Positions 1 through 8,680 of a DNA stretch of 64,000 nucleotides are shown piece by piece. Source of the stretch: Falsiroseomonas stagni DSM 19981 (lineage in GTDB: Bacteria > Pseudomonadota > Alphaproteobacteria > Acetobacterales > Acetobacteraceae). The notes beneath the pieces are model-generated. The model was not told the origin of the DNA. It saw only the letters and a program-made list of their open reading frames with translations, and did not search any database. A program made the translations under genes and the position numbers. The stretch's first letter is position 1. Each line of letters starts with the position of its first letter. The stretch is from positions 1,323,718 through 1,387,717 of the forward strand of contig NZ_FOSQ01000001.1 of assembly GCF_900114315.1 (NCBI RefSeq). The letters are read 5' to 3'.

Positions 1-835
1 GATCGAGGCGCCGGAACAGGCCGCCAGCGCCTTCCCCCATGCCCTGCCGGTGCTGCCGCTGCCCCTGGCCGCGCCGGCCATGCCGGGCCTGCTGGACCCC
101 GCCAATGCGCCCGCGGTCATCGCCTCCATCGAGCAGGCCGTGGGCTTCGCCCTGGCGGGCCGGGCGGGGGGGGTGGTGACGAACCCGATCCAGAAATCGG
201 TGCTGACCGCCGCCGGCTTCGCCCATCCCGGCCATACGGAGTTCCTCGGCGAACTTGCCGGCACCGCCCAGCCGCCGGTGATGATGCTGGCCTGCCCGGG
301 GCTGCGCGTGGTGCCCGTGACCGTCCATCTCTCGCTCCGCGCCGCGCTGGACCGGCTGACCACGGATATCATCGTGGAGCATGGGCGCATCGTGGCGGCG
401 GCGCTGCGGCGGGATTTCGGCATCGCCCAGCCGCGCATCGCGGTCGCCGGCCTCAACCCCCATGCGGGGGAGGCCGGGACGATGGGGGATGAGGATATCC
501 GCATCGTCGCCCCGGCGGTGGAGGCGCTGCGCGCGTCGGGCATCGCCGCGCGCGGGCCCTTTCCGCCGGACACGATGTTCACGCCCCGCGCGCGGGCGAC
601 CTATGATTGCGTGCTGGGCATGTACCACGACCAGGTGCTGATCCCGATCAAGACGCTGGACATGGATGGGGGCGTGAACATCACCCTCGGCCTGCGGATC
701 GTGCGCACCAGCCCGGACCATGGCACTGCGCTCGATATCGCCGGCCGGGGCCAGGCGGATGCCGGCAGCCTGATCGCCGCGCTGCGCCTGGCCGCCGAGA
801 TTGCCGACACAAGACGAAAGGCCGCCTGCCCGTGA
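1..835 (+). CDS. pdxA: 4-hydroxythreonine-4-phosphate dehydrogenase PdxA, 5' end outside window
   Basis: PdxA oxidises 4-phosphohydroxy-L-threonine, giving after decarboxylation the 3-carbon amine that PdxJ uses in the DXP-dependent pyridoxal phosphate pathway. It is cytoplasmic and needs NAD and a divalent metal. The reading frame is already open at base 2, so the N-terminal part is cut off by the window edge. The three metal-binding histidine contexts of the family are visible in order: [15 protein letters not shown] and [11 protein letters not shown], followed by the family C-terminal [13 protein letters not shown]. The stop TGA (833-835) overlaps the GTG start of pdxJ as GTGA, so the two consecutive pathway enzymes are probably translationally coupled. 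Family assignment is firm. Confidence 0.95.
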   Translation, partial: IEAPEQAASAFPHALPVLPLPLAAPAMPGLLDPANAPAVIASIEQAVGFALAGRAGGVVTNPIQKSVLTAAGFAHPGHTEFLGELAGTAQPPVMMLACPGLRVVPVTVHLSLRAALDRLTTDIIVEHGRIVAAALRRDFGIAQPRIAVAGLNPHAGEAGTMGDEDIRIVAPAVEALRASGIAARGPFPPDTMFTPRARATYDCVLGMYHDQVLIPIKTLDMDGGVNITLGLRIVRTSPDHGTALDIAGRGQADAGSLIAALRLAAEIADTRRKAACP

Positions 836-1563
836 ACCACCTCGTGCTGTCCATCAATGTCGATCACGTGGCCACGCTGCGGAACGCCCGCGGCGGCCAT
901 TTCCCGGACCCCGTGGCGGCCGCGCAGCGCTGCATCGCCGCCGGGGCGGAAGGCATCACCATCCATCTGCGGGAGGACCGGCGCCACATCCGCGACCGGG
1001 ATGTGGAGCGCATGAAGGCGGAGGTCGCCGCGCCCCTGAACCTGGAGATGGCGGCGACGGAGGAGATGGTGGCGATCGCGCTGCGCGTGATGCCGCACGC
1101 CGTCTGCCTGGTGCCGGAGAAGCGCCAGGAACTCACCACGGAAGGCGGGCTGGATGTGCTGAACGCCGGGCCGGGCCTGGCGGAGGCGGTGAAGCGCCTG
1201 GCCGGCGCCGGCATCCGCACATCGCTGTTCGTCGAAGCCGATGCTGCGCCGATCGAGCGGGCGGCGGCGCTGGGCGCGGCCTGCGTCGAACTGCACACCG
1301 GTACCTATGCCGATGCCGCGCCCGGGGATCGCGCGCCCATCCTGGCCAGGCTGCGCGCCGGCGCGGCCATCGCGGTGGGTGCCGGCCTGGAATGCCATGC
1401 CGGCCACGGGCTGGATTACGGCAGCATCGGGGGCATCGCGGCGATCCCGGAGGTGACCGAGGTGTCCATCGGCCACTTCCTGATCAGCCAAAGCGTCTTC
1501 GAGGGGATCGAGAACGCCGTACGCCGCATGCGCGCCCTGATGGACGCGGCACGCGGCGGCTAG
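832..1563 (+). CDS. pdxJ: Pyridoxine 5'-phosphate synthase PdxJ
   Basis: PdxJ condenses 1-deoxy-xylulose 5-phosphate with 3-amino-2-oxopropyl phosphate to form pyridoxine 5'-phosphate, the step after PdxA. The 243-residue length is normal for this single-domain TIM barrel. The signature [16 protein letters not shown] lies at residues 7-22, and [14 protein letters not shown] and the C-terminal phosphate-site region (VSIGHFLIS) follow. The GTG start at 832 overlaps the pdxA stop; it is chosen because the family begins only a few residues before the NVDH motif, and longer upstream extensions read through pdxA in another frame. Only one base separates its stop from the convergent gene at 1565. 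Confidence 0.95.
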   Translation: MNHLVLSINVDHVATLRNARGGHFPDPVAAAQRCIAAGAEGITIHLREDRRHIRDRDVERMKAEVAAPLNLEMAATEEMVAIALRVMPHAVCLVPEKRQELTTEGGLDVLNAGPGLAEAVKRLAGAGIRTSLFVEADAAPIERAAALGAACVELHTGTYADAAPGDRAPILARLRAGAAIAVGAGLECHAGHGLDYGSIGGIAAIPEVTEVSIGHFLISQSVFEGIENAVRRMRALMDAARGG

Positions 1564-1564
1564 G

Positions 1565-1927
1565 TCAGGCGACCCGGCGCTGGTCCTGCATCACGTCCGA
1601 ATTGGCCGCGCGGACGGAAGCGGCCCAGCCCGGCGCCGCGGCCAGGAAGGCGTCGAGCTGCAGGACGGACAGCGCCTCCAGATATTCGGTGGCCGTCGTC
1701 GTCGTCGGGTCCCAGCGCAGCGCCAGGTCCGCGACCACGCCGGCACTGCCGGCGGTGGCGGCGGGCGCCACCTGCAGCTGCAGCGCGCGGCGCGCGATGG
1801 TGAGGACACGGGCAGCGGCATCGACGCGCATGCGCTCCGCCAGACCGTCCCCGGCCAGGTCGGCGATGGATCGGAGCGCGCGGATCTTCGCCGCCTCAGG
1901 CTCACGAACCCTACCCGTATCCGCCAT
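1565..1927 (-). CDS. Hypothetical alpha-helical protein
   Basis: This is an unrecognised 120-residue protein rich in Ala, Leu and Arg, predicted by eye to be largely helical, with no signal peptide or membrane segment. The ATG at 1927 is chosen because AGGAGA stands about 7 bases before it on the minus strand; upstream in-frame starts have no such site. It converges on pdxJ with one base between the stops. The 248 bases between it and the divergent dipeptidase gene would have to carry both promoters; a weak TTGACG at 2124-2129 on the plus strand is the only element I noticed. A real gene is likely; function is unknown. Confidence 0.6.
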   Translation of the reverse strand: MADTGRVREPEAAKIRALRSIADLAGDGLAERMRVDAAARVLTIARRALQLQVAPAATAGSAGVVADLALRWDPTTTTATEYLEALSVLQLDAFLAAAPGWAASVRAANSDVMQDQRRVA

Positions 1928-2175
1928 GTCTCGACTTCTCCTGCTATCGAACAGCGCCAAAAGCGACGCGTCGGCTGCCGCGGCTCCCCCCGCAGCGTTC
2001 CAAGGGATGGGGAGCGCACCCTGTCGATACAAGGCCGCAAGGCGGTTCGATGATGATCCCGTGACGAAATTCGCGGCGCCGGTCGACGCGGGGCATAGTG
2101 ACGCGCCAAATGTATCGCAAAGATTGACGCTTCCTGCCGTCAACTCGGCTTAACGAAACGGGGATCAACAGCACC

Positions 2176-3201
2176 ATGCCGCCATCCAGCGACGCAGCCC
2201 GCATCCATGCCGGCACGCTGACCCTCGATACCCATGTCGATATTCCCTGGCCCGCCATGTCGGACCCGGCGACGGCCACCACCCGCTGCGTCGATTTCGG
2301 CAAGATGCAGGCCGGCGGGCTGAAGGCCGTGGTGTTCATCGCCTATGTGCCGCAGGGCCCGCTGACGCCGGAAGGCCACGCCGGTGCCGCTTCGAGGGCG
2401 GAGGCGATGCTGCTGGCCTTGCGCGGCACCGCGGGCACGCAGCCCATGCCGCGCCGCCTCTGCACCACGCCGGATGAGCTGGAAGCCTGCGCCGCCGCCG
2501 GCGAACTCGCCGTGCTGCTGGCGGTCGAGAACGGCTATGCGATGGGGGAGGATCTGTCGCGGCTGGCACGCTGGCGCGAACTCGGCGCCATCTACCTGAC
2601 CGTCACGCATGACGGGCACAACGCGCTGTCCGATTCGGCGCGGCCGAAGCCAGCACTCGGCGATGGGCCGACGCTGCATGGCGGGCTTTCGGCCCTGGGC
2701 CGCGCCGCGGTCAGGGAGATGAATCGCGTGGGGCTGATGGTCGATGTCTCCCACGTCGCGAAGCCCGCGATGCTGGAAGCGGCCGCGCTATCTGCCACGC
2801 CGGTTGTTGCGACCCATGCCTGCTGCCACGAGCTTCGCCCGCATCCCCGCAACCTGGATGCCGAACAGCTGCGCGCGCTGCGGGATTGCGGCGGGCTGAT
2901 CCAGATCACGGCGGTGCCGAGCTTCCTGGTGGCGCCGGGGCCGGACGGCCATGCGCGGGCGACCATCGGCGACTATGTCGATCATGTGGACCATGCGGTG
3001 CAGCGCATCGGGATCGACCATGTCGGCCTGTCCTCCGACTTCGATGGCGGCGGCGGCTTCCCGGGCTGGATGGATGCGAGCACGACCGGCGCGGTGACGG
3101 AGGAACTGCACCGCCGCGGCTATGGGTCGCGGGAGATCGGGCTGCTGTGGTCGGGGAATTTCCTGCGCGTCTGGCGCGACGTGCTGCGCAGCGCGCGGTA
3201 G
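2176..3201 (+). CDS. Membrane dipeptidase-family (peptidase M19) hydrolase
   Basis: This is a 341-residue member of the M19 renal dipeptidase family, binuclear zinc hydrolases that cleave dipeptides and related amides, including D-amino-acid-containing ones. The HxD metal pair is at H20 and D22 (LDTHVDIP). The bridging glutamate is near residue 118 (LAVENGY), and further metal or substrate histidines lie near residues 214 and 218 (ATHACCHEL). A late VGLSSDFDGGGG motif is typical of the bacterial clade. No signal peptide is visible, so it is probably cytoplasmic. It stands alone and is followed by a repeat-rich spacer and a convergent gene. The natural substrate cannot be told from sequence. 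Confidence 0.9.
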   Translation: MPPSSDAARIHAGTLTLDTHVDIPWPAMSDPATATTRCVDFGKMQAGGLKAVVFIAYVPQGPLTPEGHAGAASRAEAMLLALRGTAGTQPMPRRLCTTPDELEACAAAGELAVLLAVENGYAMGEDLSRLARWRELGAIYLTVTHDGHNALSDSARPKPALGDGPTLHGGLSALGRAAVREMNRVGLMVDVSHVAKPAMLEAAALSATPVVATHACCHELRPHPRNLDAEQLRALRDCGGLIQITAVPSFLVAPGPDGHARATIGDYVDHVDHAVQRIGIDHVGLSSDFDGGGGFPGWMDASTTGAVTEELHRRGYGSREIGLLWSGNFLRVWRDVLRSAR

Positions 3202-3202
3202 C

Positions 3203-3400
3203 CCGGGGGGAACGCTGTTCCCCCCGTACCCCCCATGCCAGGGGGCAGAGCCCCCTGGACCATCGTCAATACAAGGGTTCCAAGGGCCCGCTGGCCCTTG
3301 GCGCGGGTGCAGGGGGGCGGAGCCCCCTTGCATTGATGGTCGGTGCAGGGGGGCGGAGCCCCCTTGCATTGATGGTCGGTGCAGGGGGCGGAGCCCCCTG
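3203..3400. repeat. Intergenic composite palindromic repeat, copy 1, with 36-bp tandem units
   Basis: The convergent spacer holds several G-run/C-run palindromes. One is GGGGGAACGCTGTTCCCCC near 3205, the next is the CAGGGGGCAGAGCCCCCTG block near 3239-3257 followed by GACCATCGTCAA, and a third is an AAGGGCCCGCTGGCCCTT block. From 3306 a 36-base unit repeats head to tail (3306-3341 and 3342-3377, then a partial copy to about 3400). Each unit contains a G-run, GGAGC and C-run palindrome. The CAGGGGGCAGAGCCCCCTG block recurs near 9811, 22289, 30189 and 33000. It could act as a bidirectional terminator. Confidence 0.8.
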
Positions 3401-3408
3401 CGGAGCCG

Positions 3409-5769
3409 TCACCCCGCGTGGATCGCCCGCCAAACCCGCTCCGGCGTCGCCGGCATGTCGATATGCCGCACCCCATGCCCGGACAGCGCATCCACGATCG
3501 CGTTCATCACCGCGGGCAGTGACCCGGCGCAGCCGGCCTCCCCGCAGCCCTTGGCGCCCAGCGGATTCGTCGTGGCCGGCACGGCGTGGCTGACGAAGCC
3601 GATATCCGGCAGGTCGCCCGCGCGCGGCAGGGCGTAGTCCAGGTAGCTGCCGGTCAGCAGCTGCCCATCCTCCCCGAAGCTCACGCTTTCCATCAGCGCC
3701 TGGCCGATGCCCTGCGCGATTCCGCCATGCGCCTGGCCCGCCACCAGCAGCGGATTCACCATGACGCCGAAATCATTCACCGTGACGTAGCGATCGACGG
3801 TGACGATGCCGGTGTCCGGGTCGATCTCCACCTCCGCGACGTGGCAGCCATTCGGATAGGCTTGCGGCGCCTGGTCGAAGACATGGGTGACGTCGAGCGT
3901 GTTCGGCACGCCCTCCGGCAGCCCCTGCGCGCCGCGCAGCTTCACGGCCAAATCCATGATGCCGATGCCGCGGTCGGTGCCCGCGATGGTGAAGCGGCCC
4001 TGGCCCCCTTCCGCATGCGGTTCGTATTCGATGTCGGACGGCGCGGCCTCCAGCGCCCAGGCGGCGGCGTCGCGCCCCTTCTCGATCACGAGCGCCGACG
4101 CCTCCAGGATCGCGGCGCCGGAGGCCATGATGGATTTCGACCCGCCCGTGCCGCCACCGGCGATCAGCTGGTCCGAATCGCCCTGCAGCAGGCGCACCTT
4201 CTCGAACGGCACGCCGAGGCTCTGGTGCAGCACCTGCGCGAAGGCGCTCCAATGGCCCTGCCCGTAGTCGAGCGTGCCGGTGATGATGGTGACGTTGCCA
4301 TCCTCCTCGAACCGGATGCCGCCCTGTTCCTTCGTCGGCGGTGCGGTGCACTCAAGAAAATTGCCGAGTCCCCGGCCGCGCAGCATCCCTCGCGCTTCGC
4401 TGGCCGCCTTGCGCGCGGCATAGCCGGGCAGGTCCGCTTCCTGCAGCGTGCGTTCCAGCAGCGCGGTGAAGTCGCCGCCGTCATAGACGCTGCCGGAGGC
4501 CGCCGAATACGGGAACTGGTCCGGGCGGATGTGGTTGCGGCGGCGCAACTCCACCGCATCGATCCCCATCTCCAGCGCGGCGCTCTCGATCAGCCGCTCC
4601 ATGAAGTAGTTGCCCTCCGGCCGCCCCGCGCCGCGATAGGCGGAGACGGGCGTGGTGTTCGTCACCAGGCTCCGCGTCGAGACCTCGATCAGCGGCGTGC
4701 GGTAGTTGGACTGCACGTTCTTCATGAAGTTCGCCGTGCCCATCAGCGGCGCGACGGGGGACAGGAAGGCGCCCATATTCGCGAAGCTGGTCAGCCGCAC
4801 CGCGAGGAAATGGCCGTCCTTGTCGAGGGCGAGTTCCGCCTCGACCTCATGGTCGCGGCCATGCTGGTCGGACAGGAAGCTGCCGCTGCGCTCATCCGTC
4901 CACTTCACGGGGTGGCCGAGTTCGCGGGCCGCATGCAGCAGGCAGGCATATTCGGGATAGACATTGGCCTTCATGCCGAAGCTGCCGCCGACATTGCCGG
5001 TCAGCACCCGCACCTGCGCGGGCGGTACCTTCAGGACCTCATTCGCCAGCTGGTTGCGCAGGCCGAAGACGCCCTGGCAGCCCACGCGCAGCACGTAGCG
5101 CCCGTCCTCGAAGGACCCGATCGCGCTGCGCGGCTCCATCGCGCAGACGACGATGCGGTTGTTGCGGATGGAGAGCTTCGTGACATGGGCCGCTTCCGCG
5201 AAGGCTTTCGCCACCGCCTCACGGTCGCCGTGCCGAAAATCCAGCACCTCGTTGCCCGGGATGTCGTCGTAGAGCTGGGGTGCATCCGGCGCGGCGGCGG
5301 CGGAGGCGACCGTCACGGCCGGCAGGGCATCGATGTCGAGTTCGACGGCCTCCGCCGCGTCCTTGGCCTCGGCGCGGGTGGTGGCGACGACGAAGGCGAC
5401 GGGATCGCCGACATAGCGGACGCGGTCAGTGGCCAGCGGCAGGCGCTGCGTGCTGCGGATGGGCGATCCATCCGCGTTCTTCAGCGGCATGGCGCATTTC
5501 ATCGGCCCGTAGCCGGCCGAGACCAGGTCCGCCCCGGTCCAGACGCCCGCGACACCCGGCATGGCGCGCGCCGCCGATGTGTCGATGCCGCGGATCACGC
5601 CATGGGCATAGGGGCTGCGCACCATCACCGCCCACATCTGCCCGGGCAGGGAGATGTCATCGGTGTAGCGGCCGCGGCCGGTGAGCAGGGTCGGGTCCTC
5701 GGCGCGGGGAACGGGCTGGCCGATGCCGAATTTCAGGCGGGAGGGATCGAAGGGCAGGGTATCGGGCAT
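3409..5769 (-). CDS. Xanthine dehydrogenase-family molybdopterin-binding subunit (form II CoxL-like)
   Basis: This 786-residue protein has the two-part aldehyde oxidase/xanthine dehydrogenase architecture: an N-terminal a/b hammerhead domain (about residues 20-130, GRGRYTDDI) and the molybdopterin-binding C-terminal domain. The active-site loop reads AYRGAGRPE from residue 377, the form II pattern, not the AYRCSFR of true CO dehydrogenase. It is therefore unlikely to oxidise CO; aldehydes or N-heterocycles are more typical substrates. A glutamate-containing GAKGCGEAGCAGS motif near the C-terminus fits the catalytic Glu region. Partner genes for the FAD and 2Fe-2S subunits are absent on both sides, so this copy is solitary here. 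The start ATG at 5769 is the natural one. Confidence 0.9.
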   Translation of the reverse strand: MPDTLPFDPSRLKFGIGQPVPRAEDPTLLTGRGRYTDDISLPGQMWAVMVRSPYAHGVIRGIDTSAARAMPGVAGVWTGADLVSAGYGPMKCAMPLKNADGSPIRSTQRLPLATDRVRYVGDPVAFVVATTRAEAKDAAEAVELDIDALPAVTVASAAAAPDAPQLYDDIPGNEVLDFRHGDREAVAKAFAEAAHVTKLSIRNNRIVVCAMEPRSAIGSFEDGRYVLRVGCQGVFGLRNQLANEVLKVPPAQVRVLTGNVGGSFGMKANVYPEYACLLHAARELGHPVKWTDERSGSFLSDQHGRDHEVEAELALDKDGHFLAVRLTSFANMGAFLSPVAPLMGTANFMKNVQSNYRTPLIEVSTRSLVTNTTPVSAYRGAGRPEGNYFMERLIESAALEMGIDAVELRRRNHIRPDQFPYSAASGSVYDGGDFTALLERTLQEADLPGYAARKAASEARGMLRGRGLGNFLECTAPPTKEQGGIRFEEDGNVTIITGTLDYGQGHWSAFAQVLHQSLGVPFEKVRLLQGDSDQLIAGGGTGGSKSIMASGAAILEASALVIEKGRDAAAWALEAAPSDIEYEPHAEGGQGRFTIAGTDRGIGIMDLAVKLRGAQGLPEGVPNTLDVTHVFDQAPQAYPNGCHVAEVEIDPDTGIVTVDRYVTVNDFGVMVNPLLVAGQAHGGIAQGIGQALMESVSFGEDGQLLTGSYLDYALPRAGDLPDIGFVSHAVPATTNPLGAKGCGEAGCAGSLPAVMNAIVDALSGHGVRHIDMPATPERVWRAIHAG

Positions 5770-5826
5770 GGGGCATCCTCGGGGAAGTCGAAGGGGAGGT
5801 AAGCGTGATCGGTGGCCCGGTAAGGG

Positions 5827-6822
5827 TCAGGTGGTCTTCATCCAGGCCGCATAATCGGCATAGGCCGCTTCCGGCGTGAAGCGCGGCGCCCAGCCGATGC
5901 CGCGCGCGCGCCCGACATTCATGACGCCGCGCGGGCGGATTTCGGGGAAGGTGACGCCAGGCGCCTCACCGGTTGACGCACGGCGCCAGCGGAAGGCGGG
6001 CAGCACCCCTGCCATCGCCGCGCAGCAGGCATCCAGATGCGGCGACCAGTCCTGGCCGGAGGCCAGGTTGAAGACGCGGGCGGGCGGCGCTTCCGCATCC
6101 ATCAGCGCCAGCAGCCCGGCGGCGAGGTCCCGCACATAGACCCAGTCATAGGCATGGACGGTCGCGGGCAGCACGGCCTCCCCCCCGTTCTTCGCCAGCG
6201 TCGCGATGGCGAGGTGCGGGCTCAGCGTGTCCCGCACCCCCGTATCGCGCTCCCACGGCCCGAAGGTGGCGCCGATGCGCGCGGCGATGGCGTCGAGGCC
6301 CCATTGCTGGGCGAGGCGCAGCCCCGCGCGCTCCACCGCGTATTTGGTCACGCCATAGAGGCTGATGGGCACGCAGGGTGTCGTCGCCTCGTCCAGCAGC
6401 GCGTGGTCATAGGCGGATTCGCCATAGACGGCGGCGGAGGAGGGGAGCACGACGCGCCGCACGCCCCCGGCATCCCGCGCCGCTTCCAGCGTGGTGATCA
6501 GGCCCTTGAGGTTCACGTCGATGATGGCGCCGGGGACCGAGGCTTCCCGCGCCGGGCCCGCCGTGATGGCGGCGAAGGGGAAGATGCGGTCGATCCGGTG
6601 GGCCTGGAACAGCGCCTTCAGGGCCGCCGCGTCCAGCACATCGCCCTGCACCAGGGTCAGCCGGCCCGGCAGCGTGGCGAAGAGGGCGGCGGCGGCGGCG
6701 GCGGCGGGGGGCAGGGCGTCCTCCCGCCCGAAGGCCACGACCTCCTCCCCCCGGCCCAGCAGCGCCTCCAGCAGGTTCAGGCCGACGAAGCCGGCCCCGC
6801 CGGTCACCAGGACAGCCGCCAT
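5827..6822 (-). CDS. NAD-dependent epimerase/dehydratase (extended SDR family)
   Basis: This 331-residue extended short-chain dehydrogenase resembles UDP-glucose 4-epimerases and related nucleotide-sugar enzymes. The Rossmann motif TGGAGFVG is at residues 7-14. A serine pair precedes AVYGES near residue 129, and the catalytic YGVTK pair is Y156/K160. The ATG at 6822 is chosen because GGAGG stands 6 bases upstream; an in-frame TTG at 6825 is an alternative. It is divergent from the flavoprotein gene at 6886. Cofactor binding and SDR chemistry are well supported. The sugar substrate, or a non-sugar substrate, cannot be assigned. Confidence 0.85.
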   Translation of the reverse strand: MAAVLVTGGAGFVGLNLLEALLGRGEEVVAFGREDALPPAAAAAAALFATLPGRLTLVQGDVLDAAALKALFQAHRIDRIFPFAAITAGPAREASVPGAIIDVNLKGLITTLEAARDAGGVRRVVLPSSAAVYGESAYDHALLDEATTPCVPISLYGVTKYAVERAGLRLAQQWGLDAIAARIGATFGPWERDTGVRDTLSPHLAIATLAKNGGEAVLPATVHAYDWVYVRDLAAGLLALMDAEAPPARVFNLASGQDWSPHLDACCAAMAGVLPAFRWRRASTGEAPGVTFPEIRPRGVMNVGRARGIGWAPRFTPEAAYADYAAWMKTT

Positions 6823-6885
6823 CAAACCCCTCCGGAATTCCTACCAGCCCTGGATAACCCGCATCATCCGGGCCAGAAAGCCGCC

Positions 6886-8100
6886 ATGACCCCATCCCCC
6901 GCCACGACCACCCCCGACATCATCGTCATCGGCGCCGGCCCCGCCGGCCTGATGGCCGCGGAGGTGCTGGGCCAGGCAGGGCTGCGCGTGGTGGTGCATG
7001 ACCAGATGCCCTCCGTCGGCCGGAAATTCCTGATGGCCGGCCGCGGCGGGCTGAACCTGACGCATAGCGAACCGCTCGACGCCTTCCTGCCGCGATTCGC
7101 CCCGGCGCCGCCCGCGCTGGTCGATGCCCTGCGCGACTTCACGCCGGCGGAGTTGATCGCCTGGTGCGAGGGGCTTGGCGTCCCGACCATGGTCGGCAGC
7201 AGCGGTCGCGTCTTCCCCGTGACGATGAAGGCATCCCCCCTGCTGCGCGCCTGGCTGCGGCGGCTGGAGGGCCTGGGCGTGGAGATCCGCCCGCGCAGCC
7301 GCTTCCTCGGGCACGATGCCGATGGCGGCTGGCTGTTCTCGACCGAAGCCGCGCCCGTCCATCCCCGCGCGGTGGTGCTGGCGATGGGCGGTGCCTCCTG
7401 GCCGAGGCTCGGCTCGGATGGCGCCTGGCCCGCGCTGCTGCCGGGCGTGCCGGTCACGCCCTTCGCGCCGTCCAACATGGGCGTGACGCTGGACTGGTCC
7501 GCCCCCTTCCTGGCGCGGCATGAGGGTGCGGCGGCCAAGCGCCTGGCCATCACCTTCGCGGGCCACACCGCCCGCGGTGATGCGGTGGTGACGAAGGCGG
7601 GCCTGGAAGGCGGCGTCATCTACGCGCTGTCCCGCCCGGTGAGGGAGGCTTTGGCCCGCGACGGTTCGGCAACGCTGTCCATCGACCTCCGCCCGGACCT
7701 GCCGGCGGCGGCGGTGGCGGCGAAGCTCGGCGTGCGGGGGCGGGCGGAATCGGTCTCGACCGTGCTGCGCAAGGCGGTCGGGCTGTCCCCCGTCGCGATC
7801 GGCCTGGTGCAGGAGGCCATTCATGCCGGCGGGGCAGGGCGGGCGGATCTGGCGTCGCTGGTGAAGGCCCTGCCGCTGCGCGTCACCGGCATCGCCGGCC
7901 TGGCGCGGGCCATCTCCTCCGCCGGCGGGATCCGGTGGGATGCGCTGGACGAGCACCTCATGCTCAAGGCGCTGCCCGGAGTGTTCGCCTGCGGGGAGAT
8001 GCTGGATTGGGAAGCCCCGACCGGCGGCTATTTGCTGCAGGGCTGCTTCAGCACCGGCGTCGCGGCCGCGCGTGGCGTGCTGGCGCGCCTACAAAGGTAG
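6886..8100 (+). CDS. HI0933/YhiN-like FAD-dependent oxidoreductase (TIGR03862-type flavoprotein)
   Basis: This 404-residue flavoprotein has the N-terminal FAD motif GAGPAG (residues 16-21). It also has the family hallmark GRKFLMAGRGGLNLTHSE and a C-terminal FACGEMLDWEAPTGGY followed by LLQGCFSTG, the second FAD-contact region of this family. The biochemical role of the family is poorly known; members are annotated as aminoacetone oxidase-like or simply flavoproteins. The ATG at 6886 is preferred because the Rossmann beta-strand begins 10 residues later, although the frame is open far upstream. Its last 12 bases overlap the 3' end of the convergent lrp-like gene. Confidence 0.88.
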   Translation: MTPSPATTTPDIIVIGAGPAGLMAAEVLGQAGLRVVVHDQMPSVGRKFLMAGRGGLNLTHSEPLDAFLPRFAPAPPALVDALRDFTPAELIAWCEGLGVPTMVGSSGRVFPVTMKASPLLRAWLRRLEGLGVEIRPRSRFLGHDADGGWLFSTEAAPVHPRAVVLAMGGASWPRLGSDGAWPALLPGVPVTPFAPSNMGVTLDWSAPFLARHEGAAAKRLAITFAGHTARGDAVVTKAGLEGGVIYALSRPVREALARDGSATLSIDLRPDLPAAAVAAKLGVRGRAESVSTVLRKAVGLSPVAIGLVQEAIHAGGAGRADLASLVKALPLRVTGIAGLARAISSAGGIRWDALDEHLMLKALPGVFACGEMLDWEAPTGGYLLQGCFSTGVAAARGVLARLQR

Positions 8101-8562
8101 CGCGCCAGGGGGCTTGAGGGCGGTCAGGACGAAGGAACTCCGCGTCTCCTTCACCCCCGGCATGCGCAGCAGCGCCTTCAGGGCGAATTCCGCATAGGCG
8201 TCGAAATCCGTCGCCATGACATGCAGCATGTAATCCATGCCGCCGCTCATCGCGTAGGCCGCGATCACCTCATCCCGCGCCGCCAGCGCCTTGTGGAAGG
8301 CGGTGGCGACTTCCTCCGCATGGCTGGACAGCGCCACCTGCACGAAGGCCTGGATGGGCAGGCCGACGCGGGCGGGGTCAATCACCGCGGCGTAGCGGGC
8401 GATGACGCCCGCCTCCTCCAGCCGCTTGATGCGCCGCAGGCAGGGCGTGGCGGAGAGCCCCACCTGGTCCGCGATGGCGGTCACGGCCATGCGGCCATCC
8501 CGCTGCAGGGCGCGCAGGATGCGGCGATCCGTCGCATCCAGCTCGATGGTGGACTTTGCCAT
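8089..8562 (-). CDS. Lrp/AsnC-family transcriptional regulator
   Basis: This 157-residue protein has an N-terminal winged helix (about residues 8-65; LDATDRRILRALQRDGRM, then VTAIADQVGLSATPCLRRIKRLEEAGVI) and a C-terminal RAM/ligand-binding domain (about 75-145). This is the canonical Lrp/AsnC layout of DNA-binding octamers that sense amino acids. It is divergent from hpd across a 118-base space containing two interleaved inverted repeats, so control of hpd by tyrosine, phenylalanine or 4-hydroxyphenylpyruvate is a reasonable inference. It overlaps the convergent flavoprotein gene by 12 bases at the 3' ends. Confidence 0.92.
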   Translation of the reverse strand: MAKSTIELDATDRRILRALQRDGRMAVTAIADQVGLSATPCLRRIKRLEEAGVIARYAAVIDPARVGLPIQAFVQVALSSHAEEVATAFHKALAARDEVIAAYAMSGGMDYMLHVMATDFDAYAEFALKALLRMPGVKETRSSFVLTALKPPGALPL

Positions 8563-8584
8563 TCCGGGGCCCCTGATTGGTGAA

Positions 8585-8611
8585 AGACTGCGCCAGGCCG
8601 CAGTCTGGCGC
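8585..8611. promoter_or_regulatory. Interleaved inverted repeats in the lrp-hpd divergent region
   Basis: AGACTGCG (8585-8592) and CGCAGTCT (8599-8606) form a perfect 8-bp inverted repeat with a 6-base spacer. Interleaved with it, GCGCCAG (8590-8596) and CTGGCGC (8605-8611) form a second perfect dyad with an 8-base spacer. The block begins 22 bases upstream of the lrp-like start and ends about 70 bases before hpd, the usual position for a site bound by a divergently encoded Lrp-type regulator. Binding by that protein is inferred. Confidence 0.55.
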
Positions 8612-8680
8612 GAAATCCGGCGAGAATCACCCCTTTCCCCGCCCTACCATGGTGTCACCCCCAGCCGAGGAGCCCGCGCC

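Noticed and set aside
3306-3400. CRISPR-like short repeat series
   Set aside because: Units are directly adjacent without unique spacers, only two to three copies exist, and no cas genes are near.
3586-5802. A 738-codon open frame on the plus strand opposite the CoxL-like gene
   Set aside because: It mirrors codon bias of the real gene, lacks a family match and has shadow-like composition.
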